Assembly (NCBI GenBank): GCA_964226685.1
Contig: CAXQRU010000140.1
Span: 1 to 14,027, forward strand
Direction: 5' to 3'
Length of the DNA stretch: 14,027 nt
Origin: CAXQRU01 sp964226685
GTDB lineage: Bacteria > Pseudomonadota > Gammaproteobacteria > Pseudomonadales > Cellvibrionaceae
Every line of letters begins with the position of its first letter. Position 1 is the stretch's first letter. The translations under genes were made by a program, and so were the position numbers. The notes below the pieces were generated by a model. The model was not told the DNA's origin, did no database searches, and was given only the letters and a program-made list of their open reading frames with translations. Below, in pieces: positions 7,941-13,950 of the stretch.

Positions 7941-8821
7941 CAGCGCGTCAAATGGCTGGCCCAACCCAGCTTGGTACGGCAGGTTTCATAAAAATTGTGG
8001 TCACTTGGGTGAATCAAATTCAGTGGCTGGGGCTTTCTAACGATATGCACTTCATCGCCAGGCTCTGTCACACTATGAGTTTGGCCATCGCAAGTGACAT
8101 GAGGGAAAGTCGAATTTTCCTCACCGATGACAAGCATAATTTTGCTGTCGCTGGAAATAACAATGGGACGACTGGTCAACGTATGGGCATTTAATGGAAC
8201 CAGCACGATGGCATTTAACTTTGGATGCATTAATGGCCCACCCCCACTTAACGCATAGGCTGTTGAACCCGTAGGCGTGGAAACGATTAAACCATCAGAC
8301 CTTTGACTGTATACAAATTGATCGTCCACGTATAATTCAAACTCAATCATTCTGATGTAGCGGCCGGGATGCAACACCACATCATTCAGGGCATCACCAC
8401 TGGCGATTACTCGCCCCGCTCGACAAACGGTCATGTCGAGCAAAAAACGCTCTTCGCTAATGTAATCGCCTTCTAAGACCTTAGCAACTTTTGATTCAAT
8501 TTCATCCGGCATAATGTCCGTCAAAAACCCCAAACGCCCTCGGTTTACGCCCAGAAGGGGAATATTGTAGGCAGCTGTCGCTCTAGCAGCGCCCAGGAGG
8601 CTACCATCGCCACCAATCACAATCACTAGATCGCAATGAGCACCAAGGTTTTGTTCATCAAATACAGGAAATTCAACAAGCCCAAGGTTCTCAGCCAAAT
8701 CTGACTCGATGAATATTTCAATATCTTGTGTCTGCAGGAAGTTAATTAACCTTCGGATGGTATAATGGGCTTTATCGCTACTGAGGCGCCCAATCAGGCC
8801 AATACGAGTAAACTGAGACAT
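7940..8821 (-). CDS. nadK: NAD kinase
   Basis: NAD kinase phosphorylates NAD+ to NADP+ using ATP in the cytosol and is the only route to NADP in most bacteria. The 293-residue protein has the ATP/polyphosphate-binding GGDGS motif (70-74, in LVIVIGGDGSLLGAAR). It also has the NAD-site NDVV (146-149) and the family signature STPTGSTAYALSGGGP (181-196). Length and N-terminus (MSQFTRIGLIGR) match E. coli NadK (292 residues). It is the first gene of the long minus-strand run and is divergent from the DUF1853 gene, 68 bases away. A TATACT hexamer at 8854-8859 on the minus strand could be its -10 element, although no good -35 element accompanies it. No strong ribosome binding site precedes the ATG, only an AAGAAAG stretch. 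Confidence 0.97.
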   Translation of the reverse strand: MSQFTRIGLIGRLSSDKAHYTIRRLINFLQTQDIEIFIESDLAENLGLVEFPVFDEQNLGAHCDLVIVIGGDGSLLGAARATAAYNIPLLGVNRGRLGFLTDIMPDEIESKVAKVLEGDYISEERFLLDMTVCRAGRVIASGDALNDVVLHPGRYIRMIEFELYVDDQFVYSQRSDGLIVSTPTGSTAYALSGGGPLMHPKLNAIVLVPLNAHTLTSRPIVISSDSKIMLVIGEENSTFPHVTCDGQTHSVTEPGDEVHIVRKPQPLNLIHPSDHNFYETCRTKLGWASHLTR

Positions 8822-8889
8822 AACATGTTTTACTTTCTTAAATTAGGCCCAACAGTATAACCAAAGTTCACAAAAAAGCAGCTATTTTA
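8822..8889. promoter_or_regulatory. Divergent nadK / DUF1853 intergenic region with overlapping -10-like hexamers
   Basis: The 68 bases between the two divergent ATGs must hold the promoter for both directions unless transcription comes from farther away. A minus-strand TATACT (8854-8859) and a plus-strand TATAAC (8856-8861) overlap almost completely, so initiation in the two directions could be mutually exclusive. Neither has a convincing -35 hexamer at 16-18 bases. This is a visual match only. Confidence 0.3.
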
Positions 8890-9771
8890 ATGAAATCAGA
8901 GCCAGGGGCAATCAGTATAAATATAGAACAATTTCATCATAGAGTTGTGAGGGATCTGGCATGGTGTTTAATCTCAAAAGATCTACTGAGCGATACTGCC
9001 AGCCAAACTGCCCTGGTGGATAGCCATATTTTATCATGGCTTCATAGCATCGATAGGAAACCAGACCCTCTTTATGAATTCATCGAGACCATGCACAGCC
9101 CTAGGCTTGGCATCTATTTCGAATATTTATTGAAATTTTACTTCACTCATCACCATCGTTTTGAGTTGATTACCCACAATCTTCAACTATCAAGAAATAA
9201 ACAAACCCTGGGGGAGTTTGACTTTATTGTCTTTGATAACACCCTCAATCAACACTGGCATATTGAGGCGGCTGTAAAATGGTATCTTTATCGAAACTAT
9301 TGCCTGATCGATGGGCCACAGTTAGATTCCAAAACCGCACAGTGGTGTCAATGGATTGGCCCCAACGATAACGATAGCCTGAGTAAAAAAATGGTCAGCC
9401 TATTGACTAAACAACTGACTTTGTCAAAGCAAGTGGAAGCATTGAATTATTTTGAAAGTATCGGCATCAAAAACGTATCGCCTTACCTTTGGCTCAAGGG
9501 GTATTTATACGGCCACGGTGAAGATCCAAAACATCCTGACAATTTCTGGTTTAGTGACTCAAAAATACCGGCCTTAGAGCAAGAACAATTTATCATATTA
9601 CCTAAACTTTTTTGGTTAAGTCCGCTGTATCATGACGACTACCAAAGCCTAAAGATTTATTCAAAAGCTGAACTGGCTGAGAAAGTTAAAAGAGAAGGCC
9701 GCACATCCCTAATTGCAGCTTTAGACCAAAACAACAAAGAACAATATCGCTGCTTCATTACCCTTCGATAA
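8890..9771 (+). CDS. DUF1853 family protein with a PD-(D/E)XK-like residue pattern
   Basis: The 293-residue protein matches the DUF1853 family in its conserved stretches: HHRVVRDLAWCL near the N-terminus, RLGIYFEYLLKFYF (72-85), TLGEFDFIVFD (107-116) and HIEAAVKWYLY (124-134). It has no signal peptide or membrane helices. The order E78 in a helix, then G-E-F-D111, then E126-x-x-x-K130 on a following strand resembles the core of PD-(D/E)XK nucleases, in which the acidic residues and lysine hold the metal. That is inference from pattern and no activity is claimed. From memory, a DUF1853 gene also lies near nadK in Pseudomonas. The ATG at 8890 is not preceded by a clear ribosome binding site. 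Its 3' end overlaps the convergent gene by 14 bases. Confidence 0.85.
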   Translation: MKSEPGAISINIEQFHHRVVRDLAWCLISKDLLSDTASQTALVDSHILSWLHSIDRKPDPLYEFIETMHSPRLGIYFEYLLKFYFTHHHRFELITHNLQLSRNKQTLGEFDFIVFDNTLNQHWHIEAAVKWYLYRNYCLIDGPQLDSKTAQWCQWIGPNDNDSLSKKMVSLLTKQLTLSKQVEALNYFESIGIKNVSPYLWLKGYLYGHGEDPKHPDNFWFSDSKIPALEQEQFIILPKLFWLSPLYHDDYQSLKIYSKAELAEKVKREGRTSLIAALDQNNKEQYRCFITLR

Positions 9772-10873
9772 TCTTACCGGATCGCTTCTTATCAAACACT
9801 TGTTCACCAGAAACCAGTAAATTATCGATTTGTTCAAGGGTTAAGTCCATTAAGCCATTTTTTAACACGCTAACACAAAAGCCTTTTTGCTCCATTAAAA
9901 AGGCCGCGGCAATACTTCTTGAACCCGTATTGCAATAAACTCGATAGTGTTTTTGGGGGTCTAACATGCGTACTTTCAAGCGTAAAATATCCAGCGGTAT
10001 ATGAACAGAACCTTTGATATGGCGATACTGAAACTCTTGCTGAGTTCTAACATCTAACCAGGTATAGTCTTTACTTTTCCCATCATCAATTAAGGCATCT
10101 GTTTGTAAACTAGCAATGGACGGCTGTTCTAATAAACGGGTAAATAGCTCCTTTTCTAATTCCATCAACATGCCTTCCTCTAACATCGTCACCGACGCAT
10201 TGCGAGGCGCGTTATTAATCAAGGCATCCTCACCAAAACATCGTCCCACACCCACTCTAGCCACTTCACGCTCTTCACCATCTTGTTCAACGGTAACCAC
10301 GGCTGAACCATATTTAATGAAGTAACAACGATCCCCATGATCTCCCTGACGGATAATGACCTCACCTTTTTCAACATGCCGAGGTTTGAGCGATGTAAAT
10401 ATTTCTGAAATATTCAGAGGAGGGATTTTATAAAACAAATTCGAGTTTAAAACTGTTTGCATCCAATCGGCATCATCATCAAGTTCTCGACGATAGGCTA
10501 TTTCCACTTCTAAATAATCGGCAACCTGACTCCAAGTTAAAAGGCTATCTAATAATTCCCGTTCGACCGACAACAGCTGACACTCAGAGAGCGCCTGCGC
10601 AGCAAACTCTTCAGTTCGAAACTGCACAATGGGAAGTTGATGAGACAAAGCTTGTAAGGTTCTGACTCGGCCGTCTTTGTGTTTTAGCTCAACTTCGCCT
10701 TTTAGAATAAAAAGAAAGTCAGAAGATTTTTGATCCAGCTCAAAGATGGCTTGATCCTCGCCTACAGTCTTAATCACAGCTTTGCTGAGCAGTGCCAACA
10801 AATGCTGTTTACGCAAAGATTTGATGGGAACCAAATGCTCACACTGCTGCAATAATTCGGTTGTTATACTCAT
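9758..10873 (-). CDS. Tandem cyclic-nucleotide-binding domains fused to a C-terminal rhodanese
   Basis: This 371-residue cytoplasmic protein has three domains. The first (about 12-120) is folded like a cNMP-binding domain (DFLFILKGEVELKHKDGRVR) but lacks the phosphate-binding cassette. The second (about 142-250) keeps it: FGEDALINNAPRNA at 213-226, with E215 and R224 placed to bind cAMP or cGMP, after GEVIIRQGDHGDRCYFI. The third (about 262-355) is a single-domain rhodanese with WLDVRT and the catalytic cysteine C314 in the loop YCNTGSRS, able in principle to carry a persulfide. No DNA-binding helix-turn-helix follows the sensor domains, so it is not a CRP-type regulator. The inferred role is cyclic-nucleotide-controlled sulfur transfer or sensing. 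It is preceded by GTAGGG six bases before the ATG and lies 12 bases downstream of the PLP enzyme gene. Confidence 0.9.
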   Translation of the reverse strand: MSITTELLQQCEHLVPIKSLRKQHLLALLSKAVIKTVGEDQAIFELDQKSSDFLFILKGEVELKHKDGRVRTLQALSHQLPIVQFRTEEFAAQALSECQLLSVERELLDSLLTWSQVADYLEVEIAYRRELDDDADWMQTVLNSNLFYKIPPLNISEIFTSLKPRHVEKGEVIIRQGDHGDRCYFIKYGSAVVTVEQDGEEREVARVGVGRCFGEDALINNAPRNASVTMLEEGMLMELEKELFTRLLEQPSIASLQTDALIDDGKSKDYTWLDVRTQQEFQYRHIKGSVHIPLDILRLKVRMLDPQKHYRVYCNTGSRSIAAAFLMEQKGFCVSVLKNGLMDLTLEQIDNLLVSGEQVFDKKRSGKIIEG

Positions 10874-10885
10874 GTTATACCCTAC

Positions 10886-11779
10886 TCACGCCAGCGCTTT
10901 TGCAAAACCTCTACGACCTTGCAATCCTCCTGTATGCACAAACAACAATCGAGTCCCCACAGGCCAATAACCCCTTTTGGCTAAGTGTGACACAGCATAA
11001 AACATCTTAGCCGTATAAACCGGATCAGTAGTAACGCCGGTTTGAGCCTCAAATTGATGAATAAAATACACCAGTTCATCATTCAGTTTAGCATACCCTC
11101 CTCCATGGTAGCCGCTAATTACTCGCCAACAGGAGTTTCTACAGGACACGGCCTCCAACCAACGATGAATCGTAGAGCTGATTTGATCCTGCCCCTTAAG
11201 TACGTTAATCCCAATACAGGGGATATTAGAGGGCAAGCCGGCAATAACGCCCGCCATCGTAGTACCCGTTGCCACAGGCATACATACGCTATAAGCCCCT
11301 TCAAACACCCGCGCGGTATGTTCCCCGATGAGTGACGCGCCCTTTACTCCCAGCAGACAAGCCCCGCCCTCTGGAATAAAGTAGCAAGAAGCTCTTAATT
11401 CACAAGGGATTAAGGACCACGGAGCTTGCCGGTAGATCGATGGTTTAGCAAATAAGAGCTGCATACCCCAGCGCTCGGCATCGTGCAATGTCGGGGATAG
11501 GCTTTTGGGGCGAAAGCCACGGATAATACCGATGGTGGGAATTTTTAAATCGTATCCTAGTTGAGCAAGCGCGTGAATATGGTTAGAAAAGGCGCCTCCA
11601 CAGCTGACCAGTGTGGTTTTCCCTTGCTCGAGAGCTTGTTCGACACACAATAAGAGCTTGTAATATTTGTTGCCTGAGTAGCGAAGCCGATCATCTCTTC
11701 GTATAAAAGTTTCAATTCCAAGCGAATTGAGTTGTGACCAAATTAAAGGCTCTACAGGAACTGTCTCATGAGTTAGCAT
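10886..11779 (-). CDS. PLP-dependent D-cysteine desulfhydrase / ACC deaminase family enzyme
   Basis: This cytoplasmic fold-type II PLP enzyme has 297 residues. The lysine expected to bind PLP is K38 in SGNKYYKLL, equivalent to K51 of ACC deaminase. CGGAFSNHIHALA (60-72) matches the loop that carries the ACC deaminase S78, here S65. A glycine-rich phosphate-binding stretch MPVATGTTMAG follows, then the family motifs VTTDPVYTAKMFY and LLFVHTGGLQGRRG. Family members open 1-aminocyclopropane-1-carboxylate or desulfhydrate D-cysteine to pyruvate, ammonia and sulfide. Most bacterial genes of this type outside ACC-degrading strains are closer to the desulfhydrase side, which I favour without proof. 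It is shorter than ACC deaminase (338). The gene lies between the coiled-coil and rhodanese genes with gaps of 34 and 12 bases, suggesting one transcript. A TATACT close to the start (11785-11790) is too near the ATG to be a convincing promoter. Confidence 0.9.
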   Translation of the reverse strand: MLTHETVPVEPLIWSQLNSLGIETFIRRDDRLRYSGNKYYKLLLCVEQALEQGKTTLVSCGGAFSNHIHALAQLGYDLKIPTIGIIRGFRPKSLSPTLHDAERWGMQLLFAKPSIYRQAPWSLIPCELRASCYFIPEGGACLLGVKGASLIGEHTARVFEGAYSVCMPVATGTTMAGVIAGLPSNIPCIGINVLKGQDQISSTIHRWLEAVSCRNSCWRVISGYHGGGYAKLNDELVYFIHQFEAQTGVTTDPVYTAKMFYAVSHLAKRGYWPVGTRLLFVHTGGLQGRRGFAKALA

Positions 11780-11813
11780 GACCTAGTATAGTGGCAATGA
11801 CTCAGTTAGAGAA

Positions 11814-13112
11814 CTACTTGTAGACCTTTAATACCGGACGTTGATGCACTTGATGTTTGCTGCATCGATCACCCTTACCCGCAACAAACTCCTCAGGATG
11901 GTTAATCCTAGAAATCAACTCGCCGCACATACTGTTGCCCTCATGATAGTGGCATACAGGGGCGTGATAATGAACCAACCATTGACTATAGTGTTCCTCG
12001 GTCACATTGCACTTCTTGGCAACGTAAGCGGTAGGGTTATCCAAATATTCGGGCATATCCATCAATGAGATGTTCATATGACCAGCGCCAGGATGATAAG
12101 CAACAAAATTGATTCCAGCCGCTGACAATTGGTCTAGAATTTTGTCGCCAGAACCCTGCAATAACGCTTTATTCTCCTGCTGCAAACGAATAACTTGCTC
12201 ATGCAGGTTGGATTCACGCTCATTGCGATATAGAATTTCGATTTCCTTTCTCTGTAATTGCTCTCTCAAAGAGGCGGTTGCCTGCTCCACACGATCTTCC
12301 ATTTCCTGTAAATAATTCTCTTTTAACGCCTGCAATTCGGCTTGCTCATCACATTTAACAGATTTAATCTTGTGCTCGAAATACTCACGCAAACCGACTA
12401 TTTTGTCAGCCTGACCATCAATGATCTCGTTAAGACGATCATTCGCATACTGCTGCTCCAGCAATTCCTTCTGCTGCAATTCTATTTTTTGCTTAAGTTC
12501 TTGAACATACTCACTATGATCCGTACTTAACTTTTCAATGGTATGTTTGGCATCCAGGTTAAGCTCTTCCACCCGGTCACGATATCTTCTGAGAAGATCA
12601 GACATTTGCTGATGCTTACGATGATCAAGCTCATCAGGATCGGGGGCCGTGGATTTTTCAGCTATGGTGTCAAAAATCAAACCTAAGCGATTTTGTTTAA
12701 TGGCTTTTTTTACCATCTTGACAAATTCACCACTGGGCGATAGATCCGGCTCCCAAAGATTTTCTTTATGCCAACTTACTGGACACTGACTCTCACACAC
12801 CAAGCGTATGGGACCCGCGCCTAAGTCAGGCCCGAATTCAGAGCGATCCAAAAGGTGGTTAAAAGGGATATTCCAATCACGATCAATGAAGCCTTGGCTG
12901 TCGATATCGATACCAAAAAATACTGCATGGGTAATGCTAAACGACTCATGAATTCGGACGTAAGCCGCCTGCATTCTCTCAGAAGCAAGGTCAACGAGGG
13001 GAACATAACCATCCAGTACCGCCTGAAACTCTGAGTAGAGCATTTGCTTTACGATTTCGCCCTCACCAAAGAACAATATCGCCTCAGCTGGATAATGTTT
13101 TTCTGCTTGCAT
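11814..13112 (-). CDS. Long coiled-coil protein with Cys/His-rich C-terminal domain
   Basis: This 432-residue protein is not assigned to a named family. The N-terminal part (about 1-150) looks globular, with a CESQCP CxxxC pair (C106, C110) and FFGIDIDSQGFIDRDW. Residues about 165-320 are charged and heptad-like (for example QELKQKIELQQKELLEQQ), a long coiled coil likely to drive dimerisation. The C-terminal domain (about 325-425) is compact and unusually rich in Cys and His: YHPGAGHMNI, then KKCNVTEEHYSQWLVHYHAPVC, MCGELI and DRCSKHQ. C368, C387, C396 and C417 with nearby histidines could form a metal site. No signal peptide or membrane segment is visible. A GTG at 13130 could add six residues, but AGGGTGG at 13119-13125, six bases before the ATG at 13112, favours this start. 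It is the first gene of a three-gene set. Similar proteins may carry segregation-ATPase labels because of the coiled coil; no ATPase motif is present. Confidence 0.88.
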   Translation of the reverse strand: MQAEKHYPAEAILFFGEGEIVKQMLYSEFQAVLDGYVPLVDLASERMQAAYVRIHESFSITHAVFFGIDIDSQGFIDRDWNIPFNHLLDRSEFGPDLGAGPIRLVCESQCPVSWHKENLWEPDLSPSGEFVKMVKKAIKQNRLGLIFDTIAEKSTAPDPDELDHRKHQQMSDLLRRYRDRVEELNLDAKHTIEKLSTDHSEYVQELKQKIELQQKELLEQQYANDRLNEIIDGQADKIVGLREYFEHKIKSVKCDEQAELQALKENYLQEMEDRVEQATASLREQLQRKEIEILYRNERESNLHEQVIRLQQENKALLQGSGDKILDQLSAAGINFVAYHPGAGHMNISLMDMPEYLDNPTAYVAKKCNVTEEHYSQWLVHYHAPVCHYHEGNSMCGELISRINHPEEFVAGKGDRCSKHQVHQRPVLKVYK

Positions 13113-13118
13113 CCTATT

Positions 13119-13125
13119 CCACCCT
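13119..13125 (-). promoter_or_regulatory. Shine-Dalgarno site that decides the coiled-coil gene start
   Basis: AGGGTGG on the minus strand, six bases upstream of the ATG at 13112. It lies inside the extension that would be translated from the GTG at 13130, so it argues for the ATG. Confidence 0.6.
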
Positions 13126-13130
13126 GACAC

Positions 13131-13358
13131 AATTTGTCATATTCTATGCCTTCAAGATCGATCAATAATTAACCATTTCTATACTTAATTTAAGACCAAT
13201 TATGAGGAAAACGAAAGTGAAAAAGTGTGAACGAATAGCCAAAAAAATATAATGGCCATCAGGAGGGTAGAATTAAAAGTTATGTTGCTTACAACTAACT
13301 AAACTTATGCCAACGAAGGTGTTAACAAAAATTTTAAAAGAACAACACAAGCTATTGA
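13131..13358. other. AT-rich intergenic stretch, no gene recognised
   Basis: These 228 bases separate the coiled-coil gene from the acidic microprotein gene; both are on the minus strand. They presumably hold the promoter of the coiled-coil/PLP/rhodanese operon and any terminator of the kinase-microprotein transcript. I see AT-rich sequence without a convincing -35/-10 pair or a GC-rich hairpin followed by a T-run. A plus-strand AGGAGGG at about 13261-13267 is not followed by a usable start at the right distance. Confidence 0.4.
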
Positions 13359-13457
13359 TTATTTTAAATAATCCATTAAATCCAAACATGGCTCGTCATC
13401 AAAATCATCATCAAGATCTACAGGCCTATCAAGTAGCTCGTCATTGTATTGTTCCAT
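13359..13457 (-). CDS. 32-residue acidic microprotein
   Basis: This small reading frame runs from an ATG (13455-13457) to a TAA (13359-13361). The initiation region is good: AGAGGA at 13465-13470 lies seven bases before the ATG. The peptide begins MEQYNDELLDRPVD, has a strongly acidic centre LDDDFDDE (15-22) and ends PCLDLMDYLK. It contains 13 Asp/Glu against two basic residues, one cysteine (C24) and no membrane segment. The hydrophobic residues after the acidic patch (LDLMDYL) could form a short helix for partner binding. The family is not recognised. It starts 55 bases downstream of the histidine kinase stop on the same strand, so it may share its transcript. Evidence that it is real is the ribosome binding site and the clear compositional bias; no homologue comparison was possible. 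Confidence 0.6.
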   Translation of the reverse strand: MEQYNDELLDRPVDLDDDFDDEPCLDLMDYLK

Positions 13458-13464
13458 AGCAATA

Positions 13465-13470
13465 TCCTCT
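13465..13470 (-). promoter_or_regulatory. Shine-Dalgarno site of the acidic microprotein gene
   Basis: AGAGGA on the minus strand followed by a seven-base spacer (TATTGCT) and ATG. It is the main evidence that the 32-codon frame is translated. Confidence 0.6.
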
Positions 13471-13512
13471 GTTTATTTTCAATTTTGATTATCTATTGTT
13501 TTTATGACAACT

Positions 13513-13950
13513 TTATGATTGAGACTTGGGTAATTTTACCCAAAAATGGGTGCCCTCATCGCTACTCGAAAAATCGATAGTCCCGCCTAAAGCATCGACA
13601 TGTCGCTTAACAATGGCCATCCCAACACCTGAACCCTCAGCGACTTTAGGTATAAAACGGGTAAATTCCTTAAATACCTGATCGTGAAACTGCTTTTCAA
13701 TGCCCAAACCATTATCTTTAACCTCGATCAATACTTCATTTTCGTCTCCAGATACGGAAATAGATACAAAGGGCTTTGCTCGATTCGAGTTAGAATACTT
13801 GACGCCATTAGAAACAAGATTATAGATGATTTGCTTTATACGCACAGACTCAGAGAGAAAAAGGCTCGTCAATTCGATATGGGTTTTAATCTCCACTCCT
13901 TCATGATCTAAATTTGAAATCACTTCATTAACCAACAAGTTAAAGTCGCT
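13513..13950 (-). CDS. Sensor histidine kinase, C-terminal ATP-binding domain only (5' end lost)
   Basis: The readable part is a complete HATPase_c domain. Counting from the leucine encoded at 13938, the N box is at about 39-48 (YNLVSNGVKYS) and the G1 box is DNGLGI (75-80). An F-box-like VFKEFTRF follows at 88-95, and the G2 box GSGVGMAIVKRH is at 102-113. It ends with the usual strand GTHFWVKLP. The phosphoacceptor-histidine (HisKA) domain and any sensor domain are missing. The TTG at 13938 is not a true start: the frame continues upstream as DFNLLVNEVISNL, which matches the linker before the ATPase domain of kinases. Upstream of about 13940 the sequence turns into an inverted copy of this same gene (13941-14027), so the remainder is lost and the frame soon meets a stop (13957-13959). 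The acidic microprotein gene follows 55 bases downstream. The signal and cognate regulator are unknown. Confidence 0.9.
   Translation of the reverse strand, partial: SDFNLLVNEVISNLDHEGVEIKTHIELTSLFLSESVRIKQIIYNLVSNGVKYSNSNRAKPFVSISVSGDENEVLIEVKDNGLGIEKQFHDQVFKEFTRFIPKVAEGSGVGMAIVKRHVDALGGTIDFSSSDEGTHFWVKLPKSQS
13562..13648. repeat. Left arm of 87-bp perfect inverted repeat (inside the kinase gene)
   Basis: Bases 13562-13648 are the exact reverse complement of 13941-14027, 87 of 87 positions by direct reading. This arm is in its natural coding context, encoding about residues 97-125 of the kinase fragment including the G2 box. The arms are separated by 292 bases. Confidence 0.95.

Noticed and set aside
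11119..11304. Minus-strand frame in another register inside the PLP enzyme gene
   Set aside because: The PLP enzyme frame carries all conserved family motifs across this stretch; the second frame is a shadow and there is no sign of a frameshift.
11785..11790. Minus-strand TATACT just before the PLP enzyme gene as a promoter
   Set aside because: It is five bases from the ATG and has no acceptable -35 hexamer; the 34-base gap fits an operon junction better.
13202..13252. Plus-strand 16-codon frame beginning MRKTKVKK in the intergenic region
   Set aside because: There is no ribosome binding site at a usable distance; the basic composition simply reflects the A-rich sequence.
13526..13543. Perfect 8-bp palindrome TTGGGTAA-tt-TTACCCAA
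   Set aside because: It lies inside the last codons of the kinase gene, has only a two-base loop, and no T-run follows on either strand in terminator position, so it is not called a terminator or operator.
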